From contig NC_134129.1 of assembly GCF_040939455.1 (NCBI RefSeq), positions 20,576,001 to 20,640,000 of the forward strand: a stretch of 64,000 bases of DNA. The letters run 5' to 3'. The position numbers were made by a program, and so were the translations under genes. Position 1 is the stretch's first letter; each line of letters begins with the position of its first letter. Under the pieces are notes generated by a model, which worked only from the letters and a program-made list of their open reading frames with translations, did no database searches and was not told the origin of the DNA. This stretch comes from Microcebus murinus (Eukaryota; Chordata; Mammalia; Primates; Cheirogaleidae). Below are positions 45,215-57,318 of the stretch, one piece after another.

Positions 45215-46077
45215 GATTATACTGTGCTACAGACATAACGAGTGCAGTAAACGGCTCCGGCGGACCGGGGAGGGAGCTAGAAGCAGCCCCGCTCACCGTC
45301 CCTCCCTGAGACACAGACCCCTTTGGGGAAATGTGCACGGCGTCCGCACAGTGTTAGGCTCTGTGCAATCCTTCCACCGAGGATGCAGCCAGAGCCCTGC
45401 TAATCTTAACCCTAGAGCTGATGCCTGTCCCCTCCGGGATCCTCACGCCTGGAGACCGGCAGGTGCAGGAAAGGGTCCCCACCCCAGGGAAGCAGTATCG
45501 ACCACGATGGATCAACCACAAGCGGCCGCAACGGGCAGGGGCACGCCGAGCCCTCGGGGCATCCACCGCCGAGCTCCAGTTCCCAGCGGTCACTAGAGAA
45601 GTGAGAACCGCAGCAGCCGCAGCCTGAGAAAGGCAGAGTGACCGAGAAAGGCTCAGCGTCTCCCAGAAATAGAGGCCGCCTCCCTCCCCGCACCCCTGAC
45701 CACCACCGGCCCCGGGCAAACCACAGAGACCGGCAGAAGTGCAGCCCATGGGGAGAGGCGGTTAGAATCCGTAGTGGAGGCTGCAGACGACGAGCAATTG
45801 TTTTGCCCTGGGACAAACTGCAGCAGCCCCAGCTGGCGTTTGTCCCTGCAACCCTGTTGTGACTTTTGTCCCCAGATGCTGTGGCCCGGTCACGATTCTG
45901 GAGGATCTCTGCCTGCAGAGCACGTGTGTCCGAGCTCAGAGGGCGGGCTGCAGAGGATGCTGTTATTGCCGCCCCGTGATGTCAACGGCTGGGGCGAAAA
46001 TGGGACCCTTTCCCCAGCTGCTGTGAGCGCTGCTAGATGCGCCCACAGCTCCTCCTGTCCCTGGAGAATGGCATCAC
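45215..46077. other. CpG-rich block, unassigned
   Basis: About 860 bp of GC-rich sequence with many CpGs (CTCCGGCGGACCGGGGAGG at 45256 onward, CAAGCGGCCGCAACGGGCAG at 45518 onward, CACGCCGAGCCCTCGGGGC at 45542). Overlapping frames of 87-224 codons on both strands reflect high GC content and no domain is recognised. It could be a CpG-island promoter or first exon, or a GC-rich retroelement 5' UTR. I could not decide which. Confidence 0.45.
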
Positions 46078-46208
46078 ACCAACGCACACGCACACATGCA
46101 CACGCACACACACACGCACACGCACGCACACGCACACACACACGCACGCGCACGCACACGCACACATGCACACATGCACACGCGCACACACACACACACG
46201 CACACGCA
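46078..46208. repeat. CACACG/CGCACA alternating microsatellite
   Basis: About 130 bp of CACACGCACACGCACGCAC-type sequence, CpG-containing and strictly alternating. Confidence 0.95.
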
Positions 46209-46435
46209 AGAGCAGCCTCACCAAGAGGGCTCCGGCCACTGTCACCCCCACCGGCAGGGAATACCACTGCCAGTGACTCAGTCTCCCCGCCTGGGAGTGA
46301 TTCTGACCTGCAGTTTCTCCCCCATGGCTTCCCTCCAGCTAGGACCTCATTCTTACTCAGCTCTTTGTTGTTTTTTTTTCCCCCCTTGTCTTATTTTCCT
46401 CAATTCCTTTCACTTGTGCTTTCTTCTTCTTTTTT
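46209..46435. other. Unassigned, no gene seen
   Basis: Nothing recognised. Pyrimidine-rich at the right. Confidence 0.35.
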
Positions 46436-46535
46436 TTTTAAATTTTAGCATATTATGGGGGTACAAATGTTAAGGTTGCGTATAGTGCCCTTGCTCCACC
46501 TGCCCCCACAAGTCCGAGCTTCAAGCGTGTCCATC
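46436..46535 (-). mobile_element. L1 3' end, very short
   Basis: TTTTAGCATATTATGGGGGT to GTGTCCATCCCCCA, about 100 bp of L1 3' UTR on the minus strand, fused directly to the hAT fragment. Confidence 0.88.
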
Positions 46536-46612
46536 CCCCAAACTTTTTAAACAGGGGGTGCCAGTTCACTGTCCCTCAGACCGTTGGAGGGCTGGGCTGT
46601 AGTTTAAAAAAA
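46536..46612 (+). mobile_element. hAT-type element fragment, copy 3
   Basis: AACTTTTTAAACAGGGGGTG, CCAGTTCACTGTCCCTCAGA and CCGTTGGAGGGCTGGGCTG match the family at 33489 and 41042 but lack the first ~12 bp, and then continue as GTAGTTTAAAAAAAAAAACT, which differs from the other two copies. It is a different subfamily or a truncated longer element. Confidence 0.8.
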
Positions 46613-46621
46613 AAAACTATG

Positions 46622-48099
<1,478 letters not shown>

Positions 48100-48435
48100 C
48101 TTTTTTTTTTGAGTCAGAGTCTCACTCCATTGCCCAGGCTAGAGTAGACTGCATGACATGAGCCTAACTCACAGCAACCTCCAACTCCTGGGCTCAAGCC
48201 ATCCTCCTGCCTCAGCCTCCCCAGTAGCTAGGACTATAGGCATGCGCCACCATGCCCAGCTAATTTTTTTTTTCTATCTATTGTTAGTTGGCCAATTAAT
48301 TCCTTTCTATTTTTAGTAGAGACGGGGATCTCGCTCTTGCTCAGGCTGGTTTCGAACTCCTGACCTTCAGTGATCCTCCCACCTCGGCCTCCCAGAGTGC
48401 TAGGATGACAGAGGCATGAGCCACCGCACCCAGCC
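48100..48435 (-). mobile_element. Alu (lemur type), diverged
   Basis: Reverse dimer with GAGTAGACTGCATGACATG in the right arm, more mutated than its neighbours. Confidence 0.93.
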
Positions 48436-48851
48436 AGTAGTGTGTTTCTTAAGTCTCTTAAAATGTTTCCATGTCTGCTTTTCCCCCCTTTGCAATTTGT
48501 TGGTTTAAAAAAAAAAAAAAGAAAAAGGATCAAAGTTGTTGTTTCCAAACCTATATATGCCCTTTGTACGTGTTATTGTAATTAATTTCAATATAACAAA
48601 AACCAAGAAAATGTAAGCACTAAAAGAAATTGACTTTTTAAAGAATAAAAACTAAGTTGAAAGCTTTGGAAAGAATTAAGGCAATTTGCTAACCAAAACT
48701 GCTGTTGGACAGGGCCGTGAATGAAACAAAGTGTCAAAGACTGGGAAATTTTTCATTGAAATGGACAAGGAATCTGCCCTTACACTGCTTACAAAAGTCT
48801 TCAAATCCTTGCTCCCAACTTAAAGGAACCAAAATTAAAAATCATTGATGA
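48436..48851. other. Unassigned, no gene seen
   Basis: About 415 bp, A-run at 48508-48521. Confidence 0.4.
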
Positions 48852-49189
48852 GGCCGGGTGCGGTGGCTCACGCCTGTAGTCCTAGCTCTCTGGGAGGCCG
48901 AGGTGGGCCAATTGCTCAAGTTCAGGAGTTCGAAACCAGCCTGAGCAAGATCGAGACCCCCGTCTCTACTATAAATGGAAAGAAATTAATTGGCCAACTA
49001 ATATATATATAAAAAATTAGCCTGGCATGGTGGCGCGTGCCTGTAGTCCCAGCTACTCGGGAGGCTGAGGCAGGAGGATCACTTGAGCCCAGGAGTTTGA
49101 GGTTGCTGTGAGCGAGGCTGACGCCACGGCACTCACTCTAGCCTGGGCAACAAAGTGAGACTCTGTCTCAAAAAAAAAAAAAAAAAAAA
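48852..49189 (+). mobile_element. Alu (lemur type)
   Basis: Complete dimer from GGCCGGGTGCGGTGGCTCAC to an A20 tail. Confidence 0.95.
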
Positions 49190-50589
49190 TCATTGACGAC
49201 ACTTTTTGTGCAAGAAAGATTTTTAAATATGGTATTTTTTTTCTTCAACTTAAAATTAGTATTTGTAAAGGTGTAATCAAACATAATTTTTATCAAGTGT
49301 CCATGTATGTGTTTTAAATAAAAATAAAATGATTAAAACAATTAAAAATAAATTTTAAAGAAAGAAATCAGATCATGTGTCTTAAATAAAGTTTCCTACA
49401 CTATAAACTTTAATGGCTGCTTTTCTACGAAGCCTTTTAACCTGTTCTTCTAACCCCTGTATTTCCTATATGCTTGGAGTTAGATGTAGGGGACTTGATC
49501 TGAATCCAGGATAAAGTTTTTTGGCAAGAGCACTCCAAAGGTAGTGGCTCGTACTTCCTCCAAGAAGTGTCTGATGTCTGGCGGTCTCTCACACTGCAAA
49601 GCACCACGCACACAGGGATGGGAAGAAGTTGCAGCCACGTGTGTAATCTACCAGAGAGAGGCCTTCCAACACATGAAACACTATTTATTACGTTTCCCCT
49701 TCACCACCCTTTCCAGCCTGAGCCCTCCCAGTTCCTGCAGCCAGGTTTCGAAATCCCTTGCATGGAGGCCGGTTTCTCTTAGTATTGCAATCTGTCCACA
49801 CATCCCTCTTGAAACGCAGGCCCGCGCTTTTACTCAGCCACAGAGGTTCTCTCTCTCCAGCAGCACCGCTGAGTTCTGCAGGAACCTACACTGAGTTTGC
49901 CTGCAAGTAACAGTAACCCGACTCACAGGGGCTTAAAGTACAACACTGCTATGGTTATCGTTCTGCTTGACGGGAAGCCTGGAGACAACCGATGCCCAGT
50001 TTGGCAACTCCACGATGTCGGACGCTGTGTCAACATTTCTGAAATTCTTTCAGATCGGTTGCGAGAGGTCTGCCTTGGCCCTGAACAGCTATGTCTTCAT
50101 GCGGCTATATCCAAACTGGGGCAGAGGGCTGGAGAGAGAGAGAGAGAGAGAGACAGAGAAGTTTCCTGACCCTTGCCTTCTGTCATGTCATCGGGGAAAA
50201 AAACAGTTTCCCCAGAGATCTCTCAGAAAATTCCTCGCAGTCTCTCGTTGGGCAGAAACCCAGCTCTGGAGAGGCCCCTTAAAAGCAGATTTCTGCCGCC
50301 TTGCCAGCTCTGCTGTGGGTGCTAGCAAGGAAGGAAGGGTTTTGGAGTGACCCTCAGCTTTAGTTCAGTGCTTGGGCAGCCAACCAAGAGCGTCGGGCCT
50401 GCCCTTCTCCTGAAACACGTAACGTAACGCTTCGAGGCAAATCCTTTCCATGCAAAAAAATCTTCAAAGATGACAAAGACATTTTAACCAGTTCTTTAGA
50501 TTTGCAAGTCACGTGCTCATGACAGTAATGAAGCCTGAGGTCTCTGCAGTCGGACTGGGAAAAGAAAAATAAATAAATAAATCCCAGCT
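49190..50589. other. Unassigned 1.4-kb stretch
   Basis: 49890-50350 (GCAAGTAACAGTAACCCGAC and the following) may be an old mammalian interspersed repeat whose name I cannot fix. A GA run lies at 50129-50152. Overlapping plus frames 49544-49894, 49897-50169 and 49967-50350 fall in different phases and are not supported. Confidence 0.35.
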
Positions 50590-50591
50590 TA

Positions 50592-50656
50592 TAATTTATA
50601 ATAATACCAGAGGAATTTATAATAATACCAGAGGAATTTATAATAATACCAGAGGA
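50592..50656. repeat. 21-bp tandem repeat, 3 units
   Basis: TTTATAATAATACCAGAGGAA repeated three times without a mismatch. Confidence 0.93.
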
Positions 50657-50820
50657 ATGACTGTGGGCAAATACTTCACTCCTCCATGTCCCAGATTCTG
50701 CATCTGAAACATAAAGATGACAGCAGCACCTACTCAAAATGTCGTGCAGATTAAGTGCGTAGCATTTATTAGAATGCTTGCTGCATAGTAAATATTCAAT
50801 AAATATTGTTCGTTGTTGTT
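50657..50820 (+). mobile_element. MIR SINE (3' part)
   Basis: ACTGTGGGCAAATACTTCAC, CAGATTCTGCATCTGAAAC, ATTAAGTGCGTAGCATTTAT and TAGTAAATATTCAATAAATA in MIR order, ending in GTTGTTGTT. Confidence 0.75.
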
Positions 50821-51083
50821 GTTCCTCCACCCACTCCCCACTGCGGGATAAAGAAAGGTAATTGTATATTTATGTACATAAGGGAACTTGAAGAACACGT
50901 AAGAGACCATTCAAATTGATTACCTCTGGTGGGGGGGGACAGAGACTTTTTAATGAATAGCGTCTGTGTATTTGAATTCTGTGGATATAAATAATCTAGG
51001 CAGAAAATGTGTAAATTTCCCATTTGGTTCAAGAATTTGTTTGCAAAGCTATAAGAAAACCATGTACCAAAATGTTAACAATA

Positions 51084-51666
51084 CCCTGTTTCCCCCAAAA
51101 TAAAACCCACCCATAACATAAGCCCTAGCAGGATTTCTGAGCACGTGTGCAAGAGAAGCCCTACCTGGAAAACAAGCCCTAGTGATGGGCGTGGCTATGG
51201 AAATCAGCCCTGGTGGTGGGCGTGGTTATGAAAATCAGCCCTCATGATGGGCGTGGCTATGAAAATAAGCCCTGGTGACGGGCGTGGCTATGAAAATAAG
51301 CCCTAGTGACGGGCGTGGCTGCACAGCGCATCTGCACAACCCATGCGTGTGGTCGCGGAGCGGGAAAGAACACGAGCAGCCCTTCTCATCTGCCCCGTGA
51401 GAGCTCTAGTGCTCCACAGGAGAGATCGGGGCCAGTGGTTCTAAAGGAAACAGAGTCGCAAGACACTCAGGATGGGATTTGGGGTCTGGAGAGTGATGAT
51501 GATGTTCCAGAAGAAGACGACTTCACTCTATTTGAATCAATGGAGAGGGTTGTACCACCCTTAAAAAAAAAAACAAAAAAAACACATCCCCTGAAAATAA
51601 GCCCTAGGGTGTCTTCTTGAGCAAAAAATAAATATAAGACTCTGTCTTGTTTTCAGGGAAACATGG
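51084..51666 (+). mobile_element. CCGTG-TIR transposon, copy L (5 array units)
   Basis: Complete, with TA on both sides (51082-51083, 51667-51668). Five units, with GGTGGTGGGCGTGGTTATG and CATGATGG variants. The acidic frame (51306-51620) is open, with QDTQDGIWG substitutions and the TAG changed to a sense codon. Confidence 0.94.
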
Positions 51667-51767
51667 TAGTTATCTTTGAGTGACTGAATTAAGGATGTTT
51701 ACTTATATATTTTTACTTTTCTGGAACATATTTTTACTTTTCAGGCAGCATAGTAGCCTCCCAACAA

Positions 51768-51902
51768 GGTCTATGTCTTTTTTTTTTTTAATTTTTTTAT
51801 TTTATTTTATTTTTTTTGAATTTTTTTATTTCGGCATATTATGGGGGTACAGATTTTAAGGTTTCAATAAATGCCCATTTCCCCCCCCTTGGTCTATGTC
51901 TT
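51768..51902 (-). mobile_element. Ultra-short L1 3' end with target duplication
   Basis: GGTCTATGTCTT is duplicated at 51768-51779 and 51891-51902 around 111 bp (51780-51890). These are a T-rich tail plus about 55 bp of L1 3' UTR (CGGCATATTATGGGGGTACA). Confidence 0.92.
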
Positions 51903-52004
51903 GATCGCTGGAATCTGGGAATATGTCAGGTACGAGGCAGAGGGAATGAAGGTTGCGTGTGGAATTGAGGTGTTGGGCAGGTACAGTCGCACCTAATGTG
52001 AGCG

Positions 52005-52140
52005 GTGTGCACCGTCTGGGGGATGGACACGCTTGAAGCTCTGACTCAGGTGGGGGCAAAGGCAATATATGTCACCTAAACATTTGTACCCCTGTAATAT
52101 GCTGAAATAAAAATAATAATAATTTAAAAAAATAAAATAA
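52005..52140 (+). mobile_element. L1 3' end fragment
   Basis: GTGTGCACCGTCTGGGGGAT, GGACACGCTTGAAGCTCTGA and CCCCTGTAATATGCTGAAAT, with an AATAATAATAATTT tail. 5'-truncated in the 3' UTR. Confidence 0.9.
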
Positions 52141-52325
52141 AAGCTTGGCAGGAAGGTTTCTAATAGTTGACTTTAAAATAGGGAGATTATCCTAGATTAT
52201 CTGAGTAAACCCAGCATCACCAGAAAGGTTCTTGAATGTGGGAAAGGGAGACAGAAGGGTCGGAGTGATGCAATGTGAGAAACACTCAACCAGCTGGCTG
52301 GGGAAGACTGCAAGAGACAATAAGC

Positions 52326-53038
52326 CATTGTGGACATAAACCAAATTTTAATAATCCACTCACGAATTGGTGGGTTGTTTCCATGTCCTTGCAATGGTGA
52401 ATTGTGCTGCCACAAACATTTGGGTGCAGATGTCTTTGTAATAGAATGTCTTATGCTCTTTTGGGTAGATGCCCAACAATGCTTTTGCTATCGAATGGTA
52501 TTTCTATTTCTAGCTCTTTGAGGCATCTCCAAATTCTTTCCCACAGAGGTTGCACTAATTTGCAGATCCACCAGCAGTGTAGGAGTGTTCCCGTCTCTCC
52601 ACATCCCCGCCAGCATTTGTTGTTTTGGGATTTCTTGATACAGGCCAATCTCACTGGGGTTAGATGGTATCTCATTGTGGTTTTGATTTGCATTTCTCTA
52701 ATGATTAGAGATGTTGAGCTCAATTCTAAGAAATGACAGTGAGCTAGCACCGCTTATATTGTCCTGGATTAAGCTTAAGCCCATTATTCGAAGTGAGGTG
52801 ACATAAGATCAGAATAATGGGCTCCACATGTACTAGCCACCAAATTGGTACTGACTGATCAACACTATGGTGCTCACAGGGTGGTGGGGCTCACCAGGGA
52901 TTGGGGGGTTTTGGGGGAGGGTAGACCCACATCTGAGGGATGTGGTGAGCATTGCGGAGGGGAAGGGCATACCTCTAACACTTGCTAGGTAAAGGCAAAG
53001 TTATAAAATCTAACCAAAATGTTAAACAACAACAACAA
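52326..53038. mobile_element. L1 with 5' inversion, diverged
   Basis: 52326-52726 is L1 ORF2 on the minus strand (frame 52451-52750: [15 protein letters not shown]). 52727-52990 resumes L1 on the plus strand (AGCTAGCACCGCTTATATTG, CACCAAATTGGTACTGACTG), and the two parts lie next to each other in the L1 sequence except for about 30 missing bases. It ends in an AACAACAACAACAACA tail. This is a twin-priming structure. Confidence 0.8.
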
Positions 53039-53267
53039 CACATTTATCAGGTGTGGGGCGGGTGGGAGGGGGGAGGAGAGGGGATGGGCACATACATACA
53101 GGATAAGTGCGATGCGCATTGTCGGGGGGATGGACACGCTTGAAGCTCTGACTTGAGGGGGGAGGGAAGGCAAGAGCAATGTATGTAACCTTAACATTTG
53201 CACCCCCATATTATGCAGAAATAAAAATAAATAAATAAAAACTAAAAGAGAGAGAGAGAGAGAATAA
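53039..53267 (+). mobile_element. L1 3' end fragment
   Basis: CATTTATCAGGTGTGGGGCG, GATGGACACGCTTGAAGCTC, CCCCCATATTATGCAGAAAT and an AAATAAATAAATAAA plus AGAGAGAG tail. Confidence 0.9.
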
Positions 53268-53287
53268 GCCAAGGAATGCAGGTGCCC

Positions 53288-53366
53288 CCAGAAGCTAGAA
53301 AAGGCAGGAAGAATCTGGATTTGCCCAGAAGCTAGAAAAGGAAGGAAGAATCTGGATTTGCTTCTA
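53288..53366. repeat. 37-bp direct duplication
   Basis: CCCAGAAGCTAGAAAAGGCA followed by GGAAGAATCTGGATTTG occurs twice in tandem, with one substitution, inside the LTR end. Confidence 0.9.
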
Positions 53367-53646
53367 GAGCCTCCAGAAAGGAACCCAGCCCTGCAGACTT
53401 CTGGATTCTAGCCCAGAGAGACCCATTTGGGACCTCTGACCTTGAGAAATGAGAGATGATAAATTTGTGTTGTTTTGCATCACTAAGTTTAGGGTAATTT
53501 GCTTCAGCAGCAACAGAAAACTAATGCAACCCCCCCCCCACACACACACACGTTAAATAATGAGTGTGCATGAGTCATCAGGACAAATATAAGATTGAAA
53601 AAATTCTATACACACATAACAAACTTGACGTTTGACCAGAGTACTA

Positions 53647-54079
53647 CCGTGTTTCCCCGAAACTAAGACAGGGTCTTATATTTATTTTTCCTCAAGAAGA
53701 CACCCTACAGCTTATTCTCAGGGGATGTGTTATTTTTTTTTTAAGTACAGAACAACAACCCACATTGATTCCAATAGGGTGAAGTCGTCTTCTTCTGGAA
53801 CATCATCCTCACTCTCCAGACCCTGAATCCCATCCTGAATGTCTTGCGACTCTATTTCCTTTAGAACCACTGGCCCCGATCTCTCCTGTGGAGCACTAGA
53901 GCTCTCAGGGGGCGGATGAGAAGGGCTGCTCGTGTTCTTTCCCGCTCCGGGACGACATGCACGGGTTGTGCAGATGCGCTGCACAGCCACACCTGTCACT
54001 AGGGCTTATTTTCGGGGTTGGGCTTCTATTGCGCACATGCTTAGACATCCTGCTAGGTCTTATTTTCGGGGAAACACGG
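53647..54079 (-). mobile_element. CCGTG-TIR transposon, copy M (1 array unit)
   Basis: Shortest complete copy (433 bp), with TA on both sides (53645-53646, 54080-54081). The single unit is GCCACACCTGTC, so the KLF-like motif is lost. The frame is open on the minus strand at 53730-53999, with LLESM and TAG changed to TGG, reading into the A-rich spacer. Confidence 0.94.
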
Positions 54080-54081
54080 TA

Positions 54082-54679
54082 TATTACACGTGCTTAAAGA
54101 AATGGGTGTGTCTGTGAGACAGTCTGTACTCACCATTAGTTTGGAATTATCCAGAGACTTAGCCCCGAGGCACCTGGGCACGAAGTACGAGATCCCAGAC
54201 TTCTAGTGTTGGTTTTTTCATCCTGTTCATTCCCTAGCCCTTCATCTACCACCCGGCGGGCACCAGGCATCTTTACAGACCCAGCCTTCATCGTAAGTGC
54301 CTATTTTACCAGAAATAAGAAAATCGAACTGTACAAAGGAACGACACTTATCAACACAGCATCATTGTGGGAACAGCAGAAGATGTCCCGAGACACCAGA
54401 CAGAAGTCTGATTCTAATGGGCTGCACCTTGTTTTCCAGAGAACAGAAAATTGCCTGCTGTAAATGCGTTGTCGTGATGACAATGGAGCACCGAATTCTT
54501 TTGTATTCCATCATACCTTTGAAACCCAGAGATCGAAAAAAAGCTTTGCGTTTTAGTAGCTTGATTTTTTTTTTAAGATGCAAAACAAAAGCAGTTGGAA
54601 GATCTTTTAAAAAGAAAAGCTTGAACGGTCCTTATAAGAAGTGTTTGACGTAAACTTCTTCTTGAATTATTTATTTTCT
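54082..54679. other. Unassigned, no gene seen
   Basis: About 600 bp. The frames 54206-54463 and 54297-54653 overlap in different phases and have no domain. Confidence 0.4.
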
Positions 54680-55439
54680 TCCTGATTGTTATGGTCATGC
54701 GTGTTCATTGTAGAAAATTGAAAGAATACAGAAAAGGACATAGAAGAAAATATTCATCATTCCTATGAAGAGAAGACCATTGCTAAAAACTTGTCATATT
54801 TTCTCCCATTTTGTAGTTTTTTTAATAGTAAAAATATACCATGTAGCATAGGCAATTTTTTATCTTGATTCTTTCTGTTGATATTAAGAACAATAGCCTT
54901 TTTCACTTCGAATGTAAAGTTGTATAGCCATAATTTTTATGTTGCATAACTTTCATGTTTGTATCTATTGTGTGGGCATACTAAAATACAAAGTGTCCCA
55001 GTAGTCTCCATACAAAAAGAAAAACTTTGTAAAATTTTGTTATGGATAAATAAAGGTACATTCAGCTACAGTTTCCCATTTTCCCTATGTAATGGAGAAT
55101 TTTGGGACACCCTGTATAGTCACACTTTCCTTGGTGCTGAATAATAAGATTGCTTCTAACTTTTCATTATTTATAATTACTGCTGCAAATACATAACGAT
55201 GTTTCTACCTTACGGATTATCTCTTTAGGATCGATGCTTACAAGCAGACTAGCTGAGCTGAAATTTATGAATATTTTTAAGAATTTAATATATATTGCCA
55301 TAATTCTTCCTAAGGATGGATGGATGGATAGCTCTCCTCAAGCAATACGTAATCCTGTCTATTACACCAATTCTCTCAAGCCCTGGGTATTGCTACTTTC
55401 AAACCTTTCTAAATGTGATAAACAGAAAATATTTCTGTG
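54680..55439 (-). mobile_element. Old L1-type fragment, interrupted
   Basis: CATTGTAGAAAATTGAAAGA, then TGCTGAATAATAAGATTGCT, TTACTGCTGCAAATACATAA, GGATTATCTCTTTAGGATCG and GAATATTTTTAAGAATTTAA follow the order of a reversed ancient L1 (L1M class), with the mariner-type MITE inserted at 54989. Confidence 0.6.
54987..55116. mobile_element. 126-bp mariner-type MITE
   Basis: Element 54989-55114 between TA (54987-54988) and TA (55115-55116). Ends CAAAGTGTCCCAGTAGTCTC and, inverted, CAGGGTGTCCCAAAATTCTC match at most positions. No coding sequence. Inserted in the old L1 fragment. Confidence 0.85.
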
Positions 55440-55441
55440 TA

Positions 55442-55488
55442 CCGTGTTTCCCCAAAAATAAGACCTACCCATCAAATAAGCCCTAGTA
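55442..55488 (+). mobile_element. CCGTG-TIR transposon, stub N
   Basis: The first ~45 bp of the family (CCGTGTTTCCCCAAAAATAA to AATAAGCCCTAG) after TA at 55440-55441. It ends exactly at the TA where the mariner begins. No continuation is found on the far side of the mariner. Confidence 0.88.
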
Positions 55489-56757
55489 CGAAGTGTCTGA
55501 TTTCAAACCACGAGTGTAGTGCATTGTATCTCAAACAAGAAGCAGTACCGTTAATCAAAGTATGCACCTAAAGGAATCAACACAGTCTTGCCATCTTAAT
55601 TGTAGCGTGGTTATTCCGGCAGCGAAGAAACCTGCAGAGCGAGTGGCGATGAAATCGCACAAGGCGTTTTCCACAGCTTGTTGAGAATTGCATGGTTTTT
55701 CCTGGCAAGAAGGGGTCCAAAGCCTGGGAGAAGTGGTAGTCAGTTGGAGCGAGGTCTGGTGAATACAGTGGATGGGACAGAGAGTTTCCAAAGCCCAGCC
55801 TCTGTGATTTGAGCAGCGTTGTTTGTGCAACATGTGGTCCAAATTGTGTCCTGCCAAGAGGGCTGGCCTGTCTCTATGGACCAATCTCTGCTAATTAATC
55901 GCAAGCGTCCTCATCATTTCCTCCAGTTGGTTGCAGTAGACATCCGCTGTGATCAATCGACCAGTTTTCACGAAGCTGTAGTGGATAACACCAGTGTTGA
56001 ACCAACACACAGACACCATGAGCTTTTCTTGATGAATATTTGGTTTTGGACTGTGTTTCTGCACTTCATCTTTATCCAACCATTGTGCCGAATACTTGTG
56101 ATTGCCAAAAAAGAATCCATTTTTCGCCACAGGCAACGATACGGTATAGAAGCGGTTCACCTTTATTTAAGTCGTGACAGCAAAGAAAGGCAAGCTTCGG
56201 GATTTCTCTTTTGACGCTCGTTTAATTCACGTGAAACCCATCTACCCAGCTTCTTCACCTTGCCCATTTGTTCCAAATGGTCCACCGTCGTTGGAATAGT
56301 AACGCCAAACCTTGCTGCTAATTCACAGGTAGGTTGAAATGGATTCGCTTCCACTACAACTTTCATCTCATCGTTATCCACCTTGGTCTCAGGTCGCCCA
56401 CGTGGCTCGTTTTCAAGACTGAAATCACCAGGATGGAACTTCTCAAGCCACCCACGTCCTGTGCGTTCATCGGCCTCATCCTTCCTAAACACTTCGTTGA
56501 TATTTCAAGCTGTCCGCACTGCATTGGTTCCACGGCGGAACTCATATTCAAAAATAACATGAATTTCTGACGCCTCCGGGGTTTCACAAAAACTGCCCTA
56601 GAAACGTTTGACAGGTAATCACGAGCCAAATCACACATCTGGAAGAAAGAGGATGTAACTTCGCCATAAAAATAAAAACAAGAAGTGCCAAAGTGAAATG
56701 TCATTGATATCAACTGTCCAACTTAGTATAGTACTTAAGGAAATTGGACATTTCGTA
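55487..56757 (-). mobile_element. Full-length mariner, defective
   Basis: Element 55489-56755 (1267 bp, the usual mariner size), with TA at 55487-55488 and 56756-56757. Ends CGAAGTGTCTGATTTC and, inverted, CGAAATGTCCAATTTC match at 13 of 16. Minus-strand pieces show the transposase in order: the N-terminal EYEFRRGTNAV (other frame) and GDFSLENEPRGRPETKVDN (56163-56492), SAQWLDKDE and MVSVCWFNTGVIHYSF (55891-56160), and CNSQQAVENALCDFIATRSA (55555-55884). It is broken by stops and frameshifts. Where mariners have the first catalytic Asp (TCDEKW), this copy reads ACGEKW, so the Asp is Gly. It resembles the mellifera/cecropia-type mariners; the subfamily is not settled. Confidence 0.93.
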
Positions 56758-57318
56758 AAATGCTTAATAACTAATCATATCATTTTGGAATTACTTTGGT
56801 TTCGGCTAACACAGAACCCGACTAAAAATGGTTTAAACAATCAGGGTAGCAAGTGAGGGTCTTCCAGGGTGATCAGTTTCGTGGGCCAACATGACTGGAC
56901 GCTGGTCAACATCTCTGTGACTGTTGGAGATATCACCTTAGGGTTTTCGGATAGCCGCCACCACGCCAAACATCTCATCCTCAAACCTCAGGGGCCAATA
57001 GGGCATCTTGTCCATTTCACTAAGGAAGAAAACATTTCCCAGAAGCCAGAACAGAATTGACGTTGCAATGAATTGATCAGAATTGGTCACAAATCGCACC
57101 CTAGACCATAGCAAAGCAGAACAGGATGGCTACCATAGTCCATGGGCCCGGACTTAGGGCTGCCCGACACCTAGACAAAAATCCAAGTCTGTTGGCGAGG
57201 AAAAAACAGAGGAACAGCTGATGTGTTAGTGCCCAGTTGTGTCTTCCATAGCATGTCTTTTTAATTTGTGTCCCCCAAGAATCTAGGCCTACCAATCGCT
57301 TTTAAATTGGCATCAAGG
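56758..57318. other. Unassigned, possible old repeat
   Basis: GATCAGTTTCGTGGGCCAAC near 56871 may belong to an old mammalian repeat that I cannot name. The rest is unrecognised. Confidence 0.35.

Larger units (their letters stand above)
51755..53530 (+). mobile_element. MaLR-type LTR split by nested L1s
   Basis: LTR pieces occur in order at 51755-51779, 51891-52004 (CTTGATCGCTGGAATCTGGG), 52141-52325 (GGGAGATTATCCTAGATTAT) and 53268-53528 (ATAAGCCAAGGAATGCAGG, then AATTTGTGTTGTTTTGCATC). The pieces join into one ancient LTR of MaLR type, carrying at least four L1 insertions between them. Confidence 0.72.

Noticed and set aside
45774..46448. 224-codon plus-strand frame
   Set aside because: It runs from a GC-rich block straight through a CACACG microsatellite, with several other frames open in the same place and no recognisable domain.
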